DNA of 64,000 nt from Allobosea sp. AAP35 (GTDB lineage: Bacteria > Pseudomonadota > Alphaproteobacteria > Rhizobiales > Beijerinckiaceae), in the NCBI RefSeq assembly GCF_001295925.1, contig NZ_LJHQ01000010.1:1-64000 (forward strand), in the 5' to 3' direction. Positions 55,271 to 64,000 of this stretch are shown one piece after another; position 1 is the stretch's first letter; the number at the start of each line of letters is the position of its first letter. Under the pieces are notes generated by a model, which ran no database searches, was not told the DNA's origin, and saw only the letters and a program-made list of their open reading frames with translations. Made by a program: the position numbers and the translations under genes.

Positions 55271-56296
55271 ATGAAAACATTCATGGCAGCGGCCGTAGCC
55301 GGGCTCGGGTTCGCAATCGCGGCGACGACGGCGTCCGCGCAGGCGCCTGCGACCCTGGCGCAGGTCAAGCAGCGCAACATGGTGAACTGCGGCTCCAACA
55401 CTGGTCTCGCCGGCTTCGGCGTCCCCGATGCTCAGGGCAACTGGGGCGGTCTCGACGTCGAATTCTGCCGCGCGGTCGCGGCGGCGGTCTTCAACGATCC
55501 GGCCAAGGTCAAGTTCATTCCGCTCTCGGCTAAGGACCGGTTCACGGCCCTGCAGTCGGGCGAAGTCGATCTCCTGGTCCGCAATTCGACCTGGACCATG
55601 ACGCGCGACGCCTCGCTCGGCATCGCCTTCACCGGCGTCAACTACTATGACGGCCAGGGCTTCATGGTCCGCAAGAAGCTCGGCGTGACGTCTGCGCTGC
55701 AGCTTTCCGGCGCCTCGGTATGCACCCAGCAGGGCACCACGACCGAACTCAACCTTGCCGACTTCTTCCGCGCCAACAACCTGAAATACGAGGTTGTCGC
55801 GTTCGCTTCGTCGGACGAGACGGTCAAGGCCTATGACGCCGGCCGTTGCGATGCCTTCACCACCGACGCCTCGGGCCTCTATGCCGAGCGTCTCAAGCTG
55901 ACGGCTCCCGACGACCACGTCGTTCTGCCCGAGATCATCTCCAAGGAGCCCCTCGGACCGTCGGTTCGCAACAATGATCCGCAGTGGTTCAACGTGGTGA
56001 AGTGGGTTCACTTCGCCATGATCAATGCCGAGGAACTCGGCGTGACCAAGGCCAATGTCGACGAGATGATGAAGTCCCCGAACCCCGAGATCAAGCGCCT
56101 GCTCGGCACCGAGGGCAAGTTCGGCGAGACCATCGGCCTGACCACCGACTGGGTCTACCGGATCATCAAGCATGTCGGCAATTACGGCGAATCCTTCGAG
56201 AGGAACGTCGGCCAGGGCTCGCTGCTGAAGATCGCGCGTGGCCAGAATGGGCTCTGGACCAAGGGCGGCCTGCAATACGCTCCGCCGGTTCGCTAA
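55271..56296 (+). CDS. aapJ: General L-amino-acid ABC transporter binding protein AapJ, copy 1
   Basis: A 341-residue periplasmic binding protein. It has a Sec signal (cleavage near A-S-A-Q) and the type II fold with N-C-G-S-N-T-G-L-A-G-F-G-V-P-D, F-C-R-A-V-A-A-A-V-F and Q-Q-G-T-T-T-E-L-N-L-A-D-F-F. The AapJQMP system of Rhizobium takes up a wide range of L-amino acids. A near-identical gene follows. GGAGAG precedes ATG 55271. A strong hairpin follows the stop. Confidence 0.93.
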   Translation: MKTFMAAAVAGLGFAIAATTASAQAPATLAQVKQRNMVNCGSNTGLAGFGVPDAQGNWGGLDVEFCRAVAAAVFNDPAKVKFIPLSAKDRFTALQSGEVDLLVRNSTWTMTRDASLGIAFTGVNYYDGQGFMVRKKLGVTSALQLSGASVCTQQGTTTELNLADFFRANNLKYEVVAFASSDETVKAYDAGRCDAFTTDASGLYAERLKLTAPDDHVVLPEIISKEPLGPSVRNNDPQWFNVVKWVHFAMINAEELGVTKANVDEMMKSPNPEIKRLLGTEGKFGETIGLTTDWVYRIIKHVGNYGESFERNVGQGSLLKIARGQNGLWTKGGLQYAPPVR

Positions 56297-56306
56297 CAAA
56301 CCCTTC

Positions 56307-56341
56307 GGCGGGCGCCGTGACACCACGGTGCCCGCCGCTTT
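56307..56341 (+). terminator. Hairpin after the first aapJ
   Basis: A 13-bp stem (56307-56319 with 56324-56336, one G-T) closes an ACAC loop, followed by GCTTT. It could terminate most transcripts or protect the 3' end of the first aapJ message. Confidence 0.65.
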
Positions 56342-56393
56342 CGACGTCACAGCGCCCTGTTGGGCCAGAAGAGGAAAGCCGGGCCGGCTTGCT

Positions 56394-56410
56394 TGGTCCA
56401 GGACTTGCTA
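56394..56410 (+). promoter_or_regulatory. Candidate sigma-54 promoter before the second aapJ
   Basis: TGGTCCAGGACTTGCTA has GG and GC ten bases apart, the sigma-54 -24/-12 spacing, with a perfect TTGCT at -12. The -24 element is TGGTCC instead of TGGCAC. A start near 56420 would give a leader of about 46 bases. Confidence 0.35.
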
Positions 56411-56466
56411 GTCACGCTAGCCATTGAGAACGGGCAGGAACCCGTTCCGCCAACAGGGGATTTTAC

Positions 56467-57489
56467 ATGCGAACTTTTCTAGCCGCGACCATCGTCGCTG
56501 CCGCCACAGCTTTTTGCGTCGGCGGGGCACAGGCGCAGACTGGGCTGTTGGCTCAGATCAAGAGCCGAGGCGTCCTGACCTGCGGCGTCGGCCCGGGGCT
56601 TGCAGGTTTCGGCATTCCCGATGCCCAGGGCGTCTGGAGCGGGCTCGATGTCGATCTCTGCAAGGCGATCTCGGCCGCGATCTTCAACGATCCCAACAAG
56701 GTCAAGTACATCCCGCTGTCCTCAAAGGACCGTTTCACGGCGCTGCAGTCGGGGGAAGTCGATCTTCTATCCCGCAACACCACCTGGACGATGTCGCGCG
56801 ACACGTCGCTGGGCCTGAATTTCGCGGGCGTGAACTATTACGATGGACAGGGCTTCCTGGTCCGCAAGAAGCTCGGCATCGATTCCGCGCTCAAGCTCGC
56901 CGGCGCCTCGGTGTGTACCCAGCAGGGCACCACGACCGAACTCAACCTTGCCGACTTCTTCCGTGCCAACAAAATGAAATACGAGGTCGTCGCCTTTGCC
57001 TCAGCCGACGAGACCGTCAAGGCCTATGAATCGGGCCGCTGCGATGCTTTCACCACCGACGCATCGGGCCTCTATGCCGAGCGCCTAAAACTGTCGGCAC
57101 CGGCCGACCACATCGTCCTGCCGGAGATCATCTCGAAGGAGCCGCTTGGGCCAGCCGTGCGCCATGGCGATGACAACTGGCTCGACGTGGTCAAGTGGAC
57201 CCACAACGCCATGCTCAACGCCGAGGAGCTCGGCGTCACCAAGGCCAATGTCGACGAGATGCTGAAGTCCGAAAATCCCGAGATCAAGCGGCTGGTCGGC
57301 ACCGAGGGCAAGTTCGGCGAGGCGATCGGCCTTCCCAATGACTGGGCCTATCGCATCATCAAGCATGTCGGCAATTACGGCGAATCCTTTGAAAGGAACG
57401 TCGGCGCCGGTTCGCTTCTGAAGATCTCCCGCGGCCAGAACGCACTCTGGACCAAGGGTGGACTGCAATACGCGCCGCCGATCCGCTGA
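56467..57489 (+). CDS. aapJ: General L-amino-acid ABC transporter binding protein AapJ, copy 2
   Basis: A 340-residue paralogue of the preceding gene, alike along its full length: signal with cleavage near A-Q-A-Q, C-G-V-G-P-G-L-A-G-F-G-I-P-D, Q-Q-G-T-T-T-E-L-N-L-A-D-F-F and a common C terminus. Differences concentrate in the signal and surface segments. This copy is directly joined to aapQ. The duplication may adjust ligand range or dosage. AGGGG-like sequence before the ATG. Confidence 0.93.
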   Translation: MRTFLAATIVAAATAFCVGGAQAQTGLLAQIKSRGVLTCGVGPGLAGFGIPDAQGVWSGLDVDLCKAISAAIFNDPNKVKYIPLSSKDRFTALQSGEVDLLSRNTTWTMSRDTSLGLNFAGVNYYDGQGFLVRKKLGIDSALKLAGASVCTQQGTTTELNLADFFRANKMKYEVVAFASADETVKAYESGRCDAFTTDASGLYAERLKLSAPADHIVLPEIISKEPLGPAVRHGDDNWLDVVKWTHNAMLNAEELGVTKANVDEMLKSENPEIKRLVGTEGKFGEAIGLPNDWAYRIIKHVGNYGESFERNVGAGSLLKISRGQNALWTKGGLQYAPPIR

Positions 57490-57590
57490 AGTGCCACGAC
57501 CGCTGGCGTGAAACGTCTGGGTTGTCCGGTGGCGGTTTTGCCGCCCCGGGCGCTCCAGTCGCAATGAGAATGAAAAAAAGGGCGTAACAG

Positions 57591-58784
57591 GTGTCGATCA
57601 ATCAGACCGGAACGGTCCCGTCGGGCAAAGTCTCGTTGTTCTACGATCCCAAGATCAGAGGCTATGTCTACCAGATCGCATTGCTGGCGATTGTCGGCTT
57701 CCTGATCTGGTCGGCGGCCTCAAATGCCCTCGAGAATTTGCGCGCTCAGAAGATCGCCTCGGGCTTCGGCTTCTGGAACAACGCGGCCGGCTTCGACGTC
57801 AACCAGAAGCTGATCCCGTTCAGCGCGTCGGGATCGACCTATGGCCAGGCCTTCTATGTTGGCCTGCTCAACACGCTGCTGGTCGCCGCGATCGGCATCG
57901 TGCTCTCGACATTCCTCGGCTTCTTCGTCGGCGTCTCGCGTTTGTCGAGCAACTGGGTGCTGTCGAAGCTTGCGATGATCTATGTCGAGGTCATCCGCAA
58001 CCTGCCGCTGCTGCTGCAACTGTTCTTCTGGTACAATGCGGTGCTGAAGCCTTTGCCCGATGCCCGCAACTCGATTGCGCTGCCGGGCAGCATCTTCCTG
58101 AACAACCGCGGCCTGATCATGCCCAACCCGCAGTTCGGGCCGGGCTTCCAGGCCGTGGTGGTTTCGTTCTTCATCGCGGTCGTGCTGGCAATCGCCTTCT
58201 ACACATGGTCGAAGAAGCAGCAGGAGCGGACCGGCACGCAATACCCCAACGGTTCGATCACCTTCGGAACGATCATCGGGCTGCCGCTACTGGTGTATTT
58301 CATCGTCGGCCAGCCGCTCTCGTTCGAACTGCCGCAGCAGGGTCGCTTCAACCTGACCGGCGGGCTGCAGATCTATCCCGAGTTTGTGGCGTTGCTGATC
58401 GGCCTGACGACTTACACCGCCGGCTTCATCGCCGAGGTCGTGCGCGCCGGCATCCTGGCCGTGTCCAAGGGCCAGACGGAGGCCGCCAATGCGCTGGGCC
58501 TGCGCGCCGGCCCGACATTGAAGCTGGTCGTGATCCCGCAGGCGATGCGCGTGATCATCCCGCCATTGACCTCGAACTATCTCAACCTGACCAAGAACTC
58601 CTCGCTGGCGGTCGCGATCGGCTATCCCGATCTCGTGCAGGTCTTCACCGGCACGGTGCTGAACCAGACCGGCCAGGCGCTCGAGGTCGTCGCCATCACC
58701 ATGGCGGTCTATCTGACGATCTCGCTCGTGACCTCGCTGTTCATGAACATCTACAACAAGCGCATGGCGCTGGTGGAACGGTGA
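57591..58784 (+). CDS. aapQ: General L-amino-acid ABC transporter permease AapQ
   Basis: A 397-residue inner-membrane permease. The His/Glu/Gln-type permease family region includes Y-V-E-V-I-R-N-L-P-L-L-L-Q-L-F-F and the ATPase-contact E-A-A-N-A-L-G-L. The N-terminal insert with F-G-F-W-N-N-A-A-G-F-D is typical of AapQ. GTG start. Spaced about 100 bases after aapJ copy 2. Confidence 0.94.
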   Translation: MSINQTGTVPSGKVSLFYDPKIRGYVYQIALLAIVGFLIWSAASNALENLRAQKIASGFGFWNNAAGFDVNQKLIPFSASGSTYGQAFYVGLLNTLLVAAIGIVLSTFLGFFVGVSRLSSNWVLSKLAMIYVEVIRNLPLLLQLFFWYNAVLKPLPDARNSIALPGSIFLNNRGLIMPNPQFGPGFQAVVVSFFIAVVLAIAFYTWSKKQQERTGTQYPNGSITFGTIIGLPLLVYFIVGQPLSFELPQQGRFNLTGGLQIYPEFVALLIGLTTYTAGFIAEVVRAGILAVSKGQTEAANALGLRAGPTLKLVVIPQAMRVIIPPLTSNYLNLTKNSSLAVAIGYPDLVQVFTGTVLNQTGQALEVVAITMAVYLTISLVTSLFMNIYNKRMALVER

Positions 58785-58794
58785 GGGCGCCACG

Positions 58795-60174
58795 ATGACC
58801 GACGCAACGCTCGAAAACGCGCCCCACGCCTTCGTCCGCAAGCAGACCCTCGAACAGGAGGTCGCGCCGCTGTCTGTCGCCGGCCCTGTCGCCTGGGTCC
58901 GGAACAACCTGTTCTCCGGGCCGGTGAACTCGCTGATGACGCTGGTCTGCCTCTACATCGTGGTGACCAGCGTGCCGGATCTCGTCCGGTTCTATCTGAT
59001 CGACGCGGTCTGGAGCGGAGCCAACCGCGATGCCTGCCTGGCCGACAAGATCGGTCGCCCGGTGGGCGCCTGCTGGGCCTATATCGCCGATCGTTACCAG
59101 TATTTCATCTACGGCTCTTATCCCGTGACCCAGCGCTGGCGCGTCAACATCGTTTTCGTGATGTTTGCGCTCGGCGTTGTCTGGATGCTCTGGGACAATG
59201 CGCCGCTGAAGAAGCTCGGTGCGTTCTTCTTCTTCGTGACCATGCCGATCTCGGCCTATCTGCTGCTGCTGGGTGGCGATGGCGCCGAGAGCTTCCTGCG
59301 TTTTCTGATCCTGCTCACCTTCGGGCTGGCGGTGCTTTATCTGGTCCTGTCCTTCGTCCCGAGCCTCGCGCGGCTCTGGATGCCGCCGGCGCTGCTCGAC
59401 GTCGAAATCGCGGCCACGCCCTGGGAACGGTTCTTCCAGCCCAAGCGCCTGATCCTGATGGCGCTCGTGATTTTCGGGCTGATCGCGGTGCTCGCTGAAA
59501 CCGCTGGCCTGCCGAGGGTCGATACGGGTCTGTGGGGTGGCATGATGGTTACCTTCCTGATCGCGGCGGTAGGTATCGTGTTCTCGCTGCCGCTGGGCGT
59601 GGTGCTGGCGCTCGGGCGCCGCTCGAAGCTGCCGATCATCCAGTTGATGTCGGTGATCTTCATCGAGTTCGTGCGCGGCGTGCCGTTGATCACCGTGCTG
59701 TTCATGGCCAACACCATGTTGCCGCTGTTCGTGCCGCAGGAGTATTCGCCCGACCGCCTGCTGCGCCCGCTCATCGGCGTCGCGCTGTTTGCCGCCGCCT
59801 ATATGGCCGAGGTCATCCGCGGTGGGCTTCAGGCTATTCCGAAGGGCCAGTACGAGGGCGCGATGTCGCTGGGTCTCGGCTACTGGCAGATGATGCGGCT
59901 GATCATCCTGCCGCAGGCCCTGCGGATCGTGATCCCGGGAATCGTCAACACCTTCATCGGGTTGTTCAAGGATACGACGCTCGTCACCATCGTCGGCATC
60001 TTCGACTTCCTGCGCACCATTGAAGCGACGCTGGTCGATCCGACCTGGTCGACGCCGACCACCCGCGCGACCGGCTATGCCTTCGCCGCGGTTTTCTATT
60101 TCCTGTGCTGCTGGGGGATGTCGCGCTACTCGATCGCGGTCGAGAAGCGGCTCGCCGCCGGTCAGAGACGTTGA
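58795..60174 (+). CDS. aapM: General L-amino-acid ABC transporter permease AapM
   Basis: A 459-residue permease, longer than usual because of an N-terminal extension with several membrane helices (about 40-230). The core has [14 protein letters not shown] and [14 protein letters not shown]. It pairs with AapQ. Ten bases after aapQ. Confidence 0.94.
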   Translation: MTDATLENAPHAFVRKQTLEQEVAPLSVAGPVAWVRNNLFSGPVNSLMTLVCLYIVVTSVPDLVRFYLIDAVWSGANRDACLADKIGRPVGACWAYIADRYQYFIYGSYPVTQRWRVNIVFVMFALGVVWMLWDNAPLKKLGAFFFFVTMPISAYLLLLGGDGAESFLRFLILLTFGLAVLYLVLSFVPSLARLWMPPALLDVEIAATPWERFFQPKRLILMALVIFGLIAVLAETAGLPRVDTGLWGGMMVTFLIAAVGIVFSLPLGVVLALGRRSKLPIIQLMSVIFIEFVRGVPLITVLFMANTMLPLFVPQEYSPDRLLRPLIGVALFAAAYMAEVIRGGLQAIPKGQYEGAMSLGLGYWQMMRLIILPQALRIVIPGIVNTFIGLFKDTTLVTIVGIFDFLRTIEATLVDPTWSTPTTRATGYAFAAVFYFLCCWGMSRYSIAVEKRLAAGQRR

Positions 60175-60188
60175 AAGGACCCACGATC

Positions 60189-60989
60189 ATGGCACTGGCA
60201 GACACAAAGGCGATCGATACCCGTCCCGCCGCTCTCAAACCGACCTCGCTCAACACACCGACGGCCGTCGAAATGGTTGGCGTCAACAAATGGTATGGCG
60301 AGTTCCATGTTCTGCGCGACATCAACCTCAAGGTCGAGCGCGGCGAGAAGCTGGTGATCTGCGGCCCGTCGGGCTCGGGCAAATCGACGATGATCCGCTG
60401 CATCAACCGTCTGGAAGAACACCAGAAGGGTTCGATCGTCGTCGACGGCACGGAACTGACCAATGATCTCAAGAAGATCGATGAGATCCGTCGCGATGTC
60501 GGCATGGTCTTCCAGCACTTCAACCTGTTTCCGCATCTGACGATCCTGGAAAACCTGACCCTAGCGCCGATCTGGGTGCGCAAGCTGCCCAAGAAGGATG
60601 CCGAGGAGATCGGCATGCATTACCTGAAGCGGGTCAAGATTCCCGAGCAGGCCCATAAATATCCGGGCCAGCTTTCGGGCGGCCAGCAGCAGCGCGTGGC
60701 GATCGCGCGATCCCTGTGCATGAGCCCCAAGATCATGCTGTTCGACGAGCCGACCTCGGCGCTCGACCCCGAAATGGTCAAGGAGGTGCTCGACACCATG
60801 GTGTCGCTGGCCGATGAGGGCATGACCATGCTCTGCGTCACCCACGAAATGGGTTTCGCCCGACAGGTGGCCGACCGCGTGATCTTCATGGATGCCGGGC
60901 AGATCGTCGAGATGAACAAGCCCGACGCGTTCTTCAAGAATCCGCAGCACGAGCGCACCAAGCTGTTCCTCAGCCAGATCCTGCACTGA
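60189..60989 (+). CDS. aapP: General L-amino-acid ABC transporter ATPase AapP
   Basis: A 266-residue ABC ATPase. Walker [10 protein letters not shown], signature L-S-G-G-Q-Q-Q-R, Walker [14 protein letters not shown]-loop V-T-H-E-M. ATG 60189 is used because the ORF extension overlaps aapM. Ends the aap operon. Confidence 0.95.
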   Translation: MALADTKAIDTRPAALKPTSLNTPTAVEMVGVNKWYGEFHVLRDINLKVERGEKLVICGPSGSGKSTMIRCINRLEEHQKGSIVVDGTELTNDLKKIDEIRRDVGMVFQHFNLFPHLTILENLTLAPIWVRKLPKKDAEEIGMHYLKRVKIPEQAHKYPGQLSGGQQQRVAIARSLCMSPKIMLFDEPTSALDPEMVKEVLDTMVSLADEGMTMLCVTHEMGFARQVADRVIFMDAGQIVEMNKPDAFFKNPQHERTKLFLSQILH

Positions 60990-61014
60990 TTGCAGACATC
61001 AAAACGGTGCCATC

Positions 61015-61053
61015 GACGCAGCCCGCCCTCGGGAGACCGGGACAGGCTGCGTC
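61015..61053 (+). terminator. Hairpin after aapP
   Basis: GACGCAGCC and GGCTGCGTC are perfect 9-base arms around 21 bases that include a further small stem. It has no T-run, so termination is uncertain. Confidence 0.35.
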
Positions 61054-61141
61054 CTCGCTAACCGAGCGGGCGGCAGCGATTGGTGCCGTTTGGGAACAAT
61101 TGAAGTGACCAAAGGTTCTCCTGCCAAACCGGAGGATGACC

Positions 61142-61411
61142 ATGAAGCTCTTTATTCCCGCCCTGTTGACCGCAATGATGGCCACCAGCGGCGCCTACGC
61201 CCAGTCGATTGGCATCGGTCCTGGCGGCATCCAGATCGACCCGCGCTCGCCGCGTGACCGCGCCATCGAGCGCGACATCCGGCGCGAGGATCGGGCCCGC
61301 GAGCGTTACCGCGACCAGCGCGTCCGCGGCCGTGGCGATTGCCGGACCGTGACGACGGTGCGCGAGACGCGCCGCGGCGAAGTCCGGGAGACGAGGCGCA
61401 TCTGCGATTGA
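61142..61411 (+). CDS. Small secreted arginine-rich protein
   Basis: An 89-residue exported protein with a signal peptide (cleavage near A-Y-A-Q). The mature part is highly charged (R-D-R-A-I-E-R-D-I-R-R-E-D-R-A-R-E-R) and ends with two cysteines (G-D-C-R-T-V and R-I-C-D). GGAGG six bases before ATG 61142 favours this start over the ATG at 61136, which touches the SD. Function unknown. Confidence 0.7.
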   Translation: MKLFIPALLTAMMATSGAYAQSIGIGPGGIQIDPRSPRDRAIERDIRREDRARERYRDQRVRGRGDCRTVTTVRETRRGEVRETRRICD

Positions 61412-61429
61412 TCGTTTTGGCTCCATAAC

Positions 61430-61465
61430 AAAAACCCGCCGCGCGATCTGCGCGGCGGGTTTTTT
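61430..61465. terminator. Bidirectional intrinsic terminator
   Basis: CCCGCCGCGC-GATCT-GCGCGGCGGG is flanked by five A and six T. It serves the small secreted-protein gene on the plus strand and the phosphodiesterase gene on the minus strand. Confidence 0.9.
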
Positions 61466-61489
61466 CATGAGAAGCGCTTGCGCCAGAGA

Positions 61490-62662
61490 TTACTTCCCGT
61501 CGCGCGCCTTGACGGCGATATCGGGGAAGTCGCTGAACAACCCGTCGATGCCCAACGCCAGGAAGGCCCGGTATTCGGCCACCGGATCGTCCTTGAAATC
61601 GGAGGCCAGGCGCTTGGGCTCGCTGCGGAAGGTCCATGTGTGGATCTGCAGCCCGGCGGCGCGGGCGTTCTTGATGACATCGGTCGGGGGCAGCAGCACC
61701 CGGTCGCGCTCGTCGATGGCGCCGTCCTTGTTGAGGTCCTGCGGCTTGCCATCGGCGCCGATCATCTGCTTGCCGGCCAGAAGATAGGGCTTCCATGGCG
61801 CCACACCGTCGGCATAGGTCGCGATCTCCTTGAGACCCTCGGCCGTCACCAGATCCTTGAAGGTCCGCTTGTCGCCGGTGACGACGAAGTCATAAGGCTT
61901 GTCGAAGGGAGCGGCGAGGACGATGCCGCCATCCTTGTCGACATCGTCGGCATCGACGAGTTGGAACAGGCGCACATTCGTCTTGCCGCGCAGATATTTG
62001 AGGTTGGCGGTCTCGAAGCTCTGGATGATGACGGGCGAGGTCTTCTCGGTCCAGCCGGCCGCCTTCAGCGCGTCGAGCAGACGGTCCTCGAGCGGCAGGC
62101 CGATCGCCGAATGGAAGATCGGATGCTTGGTCTCGGGATAGATGCCGATGGAGCGGCCGAGACGCGCGCTCTCCGATTTCGCCAGGTCGATGATATCCTG
62201 GAAGGTCGGGATCTCGAACTTGCCGTTATGCGACTGGTCGCGGTCGGCGAAGGCCTGCTTGGCGCGCAGGGTCTTGATTTCGGCCAATGTGAAATCGCCA
62301 GCAAACCAGTCGTTCGTGTCGACGCCATCGACCTTGCGGGTGGTCTTGCGGCTGGCGAATTCGGGCCGGGTGGAGACATCGGTGGTACCGCTCATCATCG
62401 GCTCGTGCCGCGCGATCAGGACCCCGTCCTTGGTCGCGACAAGATCGGGCTCGATGAAGTCGGCGCCTTGCTCAATGGCGAGCTTGTAGGCTTCCAGCGT
62501 GTGTTCGGGACGATAGCCGCTGGCGCCGCGATGGCCGACGATCAGCAGCTTCTGCGGAGCCACCGTCGGTACGGCCGTTTGCGCCAAAACCGGAAGAGGG
62601 GCGGCGACTGCCACCAGGAGGCCGATGGCCAGGCCGGCGGTCGGCAAAGTTTTCGTCAGCAT
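61490..62662 (-). CDS. glpQ: Periplasmic glycerophosphodiester phosphodiesterase
   Basis: A 390-residue exported enzyme that releases glycerol 3-phosphate from phospholipid headgroup diesters. It has a signal peptide (cleavage near V-L-A-Q), then [26 protein letters not shown] and H-E-P at the active site. A long GlpQ-type insert follows, and the C-terminal region contains a short D-x-N-x-D-G-x-I-D-E calcium-loop-like segment. ATG 62662 starts the signal peptide. Confidence 0.93.
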   Translation of the reverse strand: MLTKTLPTAGLAIGLLVAVAAPLPVLAQTAVPTVAPQKLLIVGHRGASGYRPEHTLEAYKLAIEQGADFIEPDLVATKDGVLIARHEPMMSGTTDVSTRPEFASRKTTRKVDGVDTNDWFAGDFTLAEIKTLRAKQAFADRDQSHNGKFEIPTFQDIIDLAKSESARLGRSIGIYPETKHPIFHSAIGLPLEDRLLDALKAAGWTEKTSPVIIQSFETANLKYLRGKTNVRLFQLVDADDVDKDGGIVLAAPFDKPYDFVVTGDKRTFKDLVTAEGLKEIATYADGVAPWKPYLLAGKQMIGADGKPQDLNKDGAIDERDRVLLPPTDVIKNARAAGLQIHTWTFRSEPKRLASDFKDDPVAEYRAFLALGIDGLFSDFPDIAVKARDGK

Positions 62663-62760
62663 GAACGCATCCCTCGGTCTCGGCTCTACAGCGCAGACCT
62701 TGAGCGGGGCATGTGACACGCCGTTGAAGGCGCGCTGCAGGCAGGCGAAGCGCAAGCCTC

Positions 62761-62904
62761 TCAGCGGCGTCCGCTCTCGAGCGTCGTCTTCGCATCGAGA
62801 CGTTTGCCCGCCGGCGGTGTCAGGTCGGGTGCGGGCTGCGTGGCACAGGCTGCGAGCGCGAGCACCAGCAGGGAAGCGAAAGCAAAATGACCGGCGCGCC
62901 GCAT
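62761..62904 (-). CDS. Very small lipoprotein
   Basis: A 47-residue protein with a signal and lipobox L-A-A-C, followed by about 28 residues rich in Pro, Thr and Arg. ATG 62904 is preceded by AAAGG. Small entericidin-like lipoproteins have this form, but the family is not certain. Confidence 0.5.
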   Translation of the reverse strand: MRRAGHFAFASLLVLALAACATQPAPDLTPPAGKRLDAKTTLESGRR

Positions 62905-63086
62905 GGATCGGGACCTTTTGTTGAAGGAGGCGGTTGCCTCGTGTTTCAGCCTGTGGAAGGACCGCGTCAAGAGTATGTCATCAGGCGCGCCATGCCGGTG
63001 CGTCGTCGGCCGCGCCGCCCGATCCTGGAACTGGCGGCGACGGCACACAAGCTTTTGATCTTCGCCGATCCCGGATTTTTGCAGCC

Positions 63087-64000
63087 ATGACTCCTGCCGC
63101 CCGCATCAGCGCTGCCATCGAGGTGCTGGCCGATCTCATCGAGCGCAGGCGCCCGGCCTCCGACGCACTCAAGGATTGGGGCCTGTCGCGGCGCTTCGCT
63201 GGGTCGAAGGATCGCGCGGCGATCGCCTCGCTGGTCTATGACGCGCTGCGGCGCAAGGCCTCGAGCACCTTCGTCATGGGGGCGGAGACGCCGCGCGCTC
63301 TGGTGCTGGGCATGCTGGCGCGGGTGCGGGGCATGACATTGGAGGACATCGCAGCCCTGTTTTCGGGCGAGAACCACGCGCCAGAGCCGCTGGAGAGCGA
63401 GGAGGTGGACAGCCTCGTTTCGCTCTCGCTCGCCGGTGCGCCGGACTGGGCGCGCGCCGATGTTCCCGAATGGCTTTGGCCGGCCTTCGCCGCGGGCTTC
63501 GGCACCGATGCGGTTGCCGAGGGCGAGGCCCTTGCCGGTCGCGCGCCGATCGACATCCGCACCAACCGGCTGAAGACGACGCGCGAGGCGCTGTCGATCG
63601 AACTGGCCCATGCCGCGCCCGAGCCAGGGCCCTGGTCGCCGGATGCGCTGCGCTTCCATCCGGGTCCCGATGGGCGCGGCCCGTCGCTGCAATCGGAGGC
63701 TGCCTTCTTTGGCGGCGGCTTCGAGATCCAGGATGAAGGCTCGCAGCTCGTGACCCTGCTCGCAGGCGCCGCTCCGGGGCAGACCGTGATCGACCTTTGC
63801 GCCGGGGCCGGCGGCAAGACGCTGGCGCTGGCGGCTCTGATGGAGAACCAAGGGCGGCTCTTCGCCACGGACCTCGACGCCCGCCGGCTCGCGCCCCTGC
63901 ATGAGCGTCTGGCCCGCTCGGGGGCCTCGATCGTCGAGATCCGCATTCCGCGCTCGCGCGGGCACGAACCACTGGCCGATATCGAGGGCCAGGCCGACCT
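63087..64000 (+). CDS. RsmB/NOP-family rRNA cytosine methyltransferase (partial, runs off the window)
   Basis: The first 304 codons are present and the frame is open to the window end. An N-terminal NusB-like helical part is followed by the methyltransferase domain: F-E-I-Q-D-E-G-S-Q-L-V-T, then the SAM motif D-L-C-A-G-A-G-G-K-T and A-T-D-L-D-A-R-R. The catalytic cysteines lie beyond the edge. Members make 5-methylcytosine in 16S rRNA. The ATG at 63087 has no strong SD, so the exact start is tentative. Confidence 0.85.
   Translation, partial: MTPAARISAAIEVLADLIERRRPASDALKDWGLSRRFAGSKDRAAIASLVYDALRRKASSTFVMGAETPRALVLGMLARVRGMTLEDIAALFSGENHAPEPLESEEVDSLVSLSLAGAPDWARADVPEWLWPAFAAGFGTDAVAEGEALAGRAPIDIRTNRLKTTREALSIELAHAAPEPGPWSPDALRFHPGPDGRGPSLQSEAAFFGGGFEIQDEGSQLVTLLAGAAPGQTVIDLCAGAGGKTLALAALMENQGRLFATDLDARRLAPLHERLARSGASIVEIRIPRSRGHEPLADIEGQAD

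Noticed and set aside
1-64000. CRISPR arrays, insertion sequences, integrases and attachment sites
   Set aside because: No regularly spaced direct repeats, transposase motifs or integrase genes were seen; the tRNA genes have no visible duplicated 3' ends beside them.

Overview
The window is high-GC DNA that is almost entirely coding. It looks like the chromosome of an alphaproteobacterium of the order Hyphomicrobiales (Rhizobiales), perhaps Bosea or a relative. The clues are a pdhA-pdhB-pdhC-lpdA-lipA-coq10 block with a lipoylated E1 beta, a fused ispDF, a dusB-ntrBC-ntrYX-hfq-hflX run, an AapJQMP amino-acid transporter, and a heme-PAS FixL-type kinase next to a FixK-type regulator. The genus is an inference; the family assignments are read from motifs. 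There are no insertion sequences, phage genes, CRISPR arrays or rRNA genes.

Layout. 1-2.4 kb: a secreted PRC-barrel protein, several very small genes and tRNA-Lys. 2.4-15 kb: an SGNH-like membrane protein, ftsB, the pyruvate dehydrogenase complex with lipoyl synthase and Coq10, two GlsB-like membrane proteins and a spermidine-synthase-like membrane fusion. 14.9-16.6 kb (minus): ispDF and cinA. 16.8-26 kb: dusB, the nitrogen two-component systems NtrBC and NtrYX, hfq and hflX. 26-32 kb: a kinase-like gene, then a compact oxygen-sensing cassette. This holds an OmpR-type response regulator divergent from a FixK-type Crp/Fnr gene and a hybrid FixL with its own receiver. It resembles the hFixL-FxkR-FixK pathway described in Rhizobium etli. 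A FixK box lies at a good class II distance upstream of a 25-codon ORF and a GNAT-like gene beside it. 32-35.4 kb: an apt-like phosphoribosyltransferase and exbB-exbD-tonB. 35.4-40.9 kb: a candidate minus-strand sRNA and a branched-chain amino-acid ABC transporter with a fused LivHM permease, interrupted twice by a palindromic repeat family.

40.9-50.7 kb: rnd, aspS (with an unusual insertion), two small lipoproteins, glycosyl- and acyltransferases, an unrecognised 605-residue periplasmic protein, a DUF192 protein, an NDUFS4-like protein and tRNAs Pro and Arg. 50.8-53.8 kb: an ArnT-like, a DPM-like and a LAB_N gene, probably a lipid A or envelope glycan modification set. 53.8-64 kb: metC (minus), the aap system with two tandem binding-protein genes, small secreted proteins, a glycerophosphodiester phosphodiesterase and the 5' part of an RsmB-type rRNA methyltransferase cut by the window edge.

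How it works together: central carbon entry (PDH with its lipoyl supply), nitrogen control (NtrBC/NtrYX with Hfq) and amino-acid uptake (liv, aap) sit beside a self-contained oxygen-responsive regulatory module. The less ordinary parts are that module and its predicted DNA sites, the sRNA candidate, a pair of tiny antitoxin-fragment-like genes, and the AspRS insertion.
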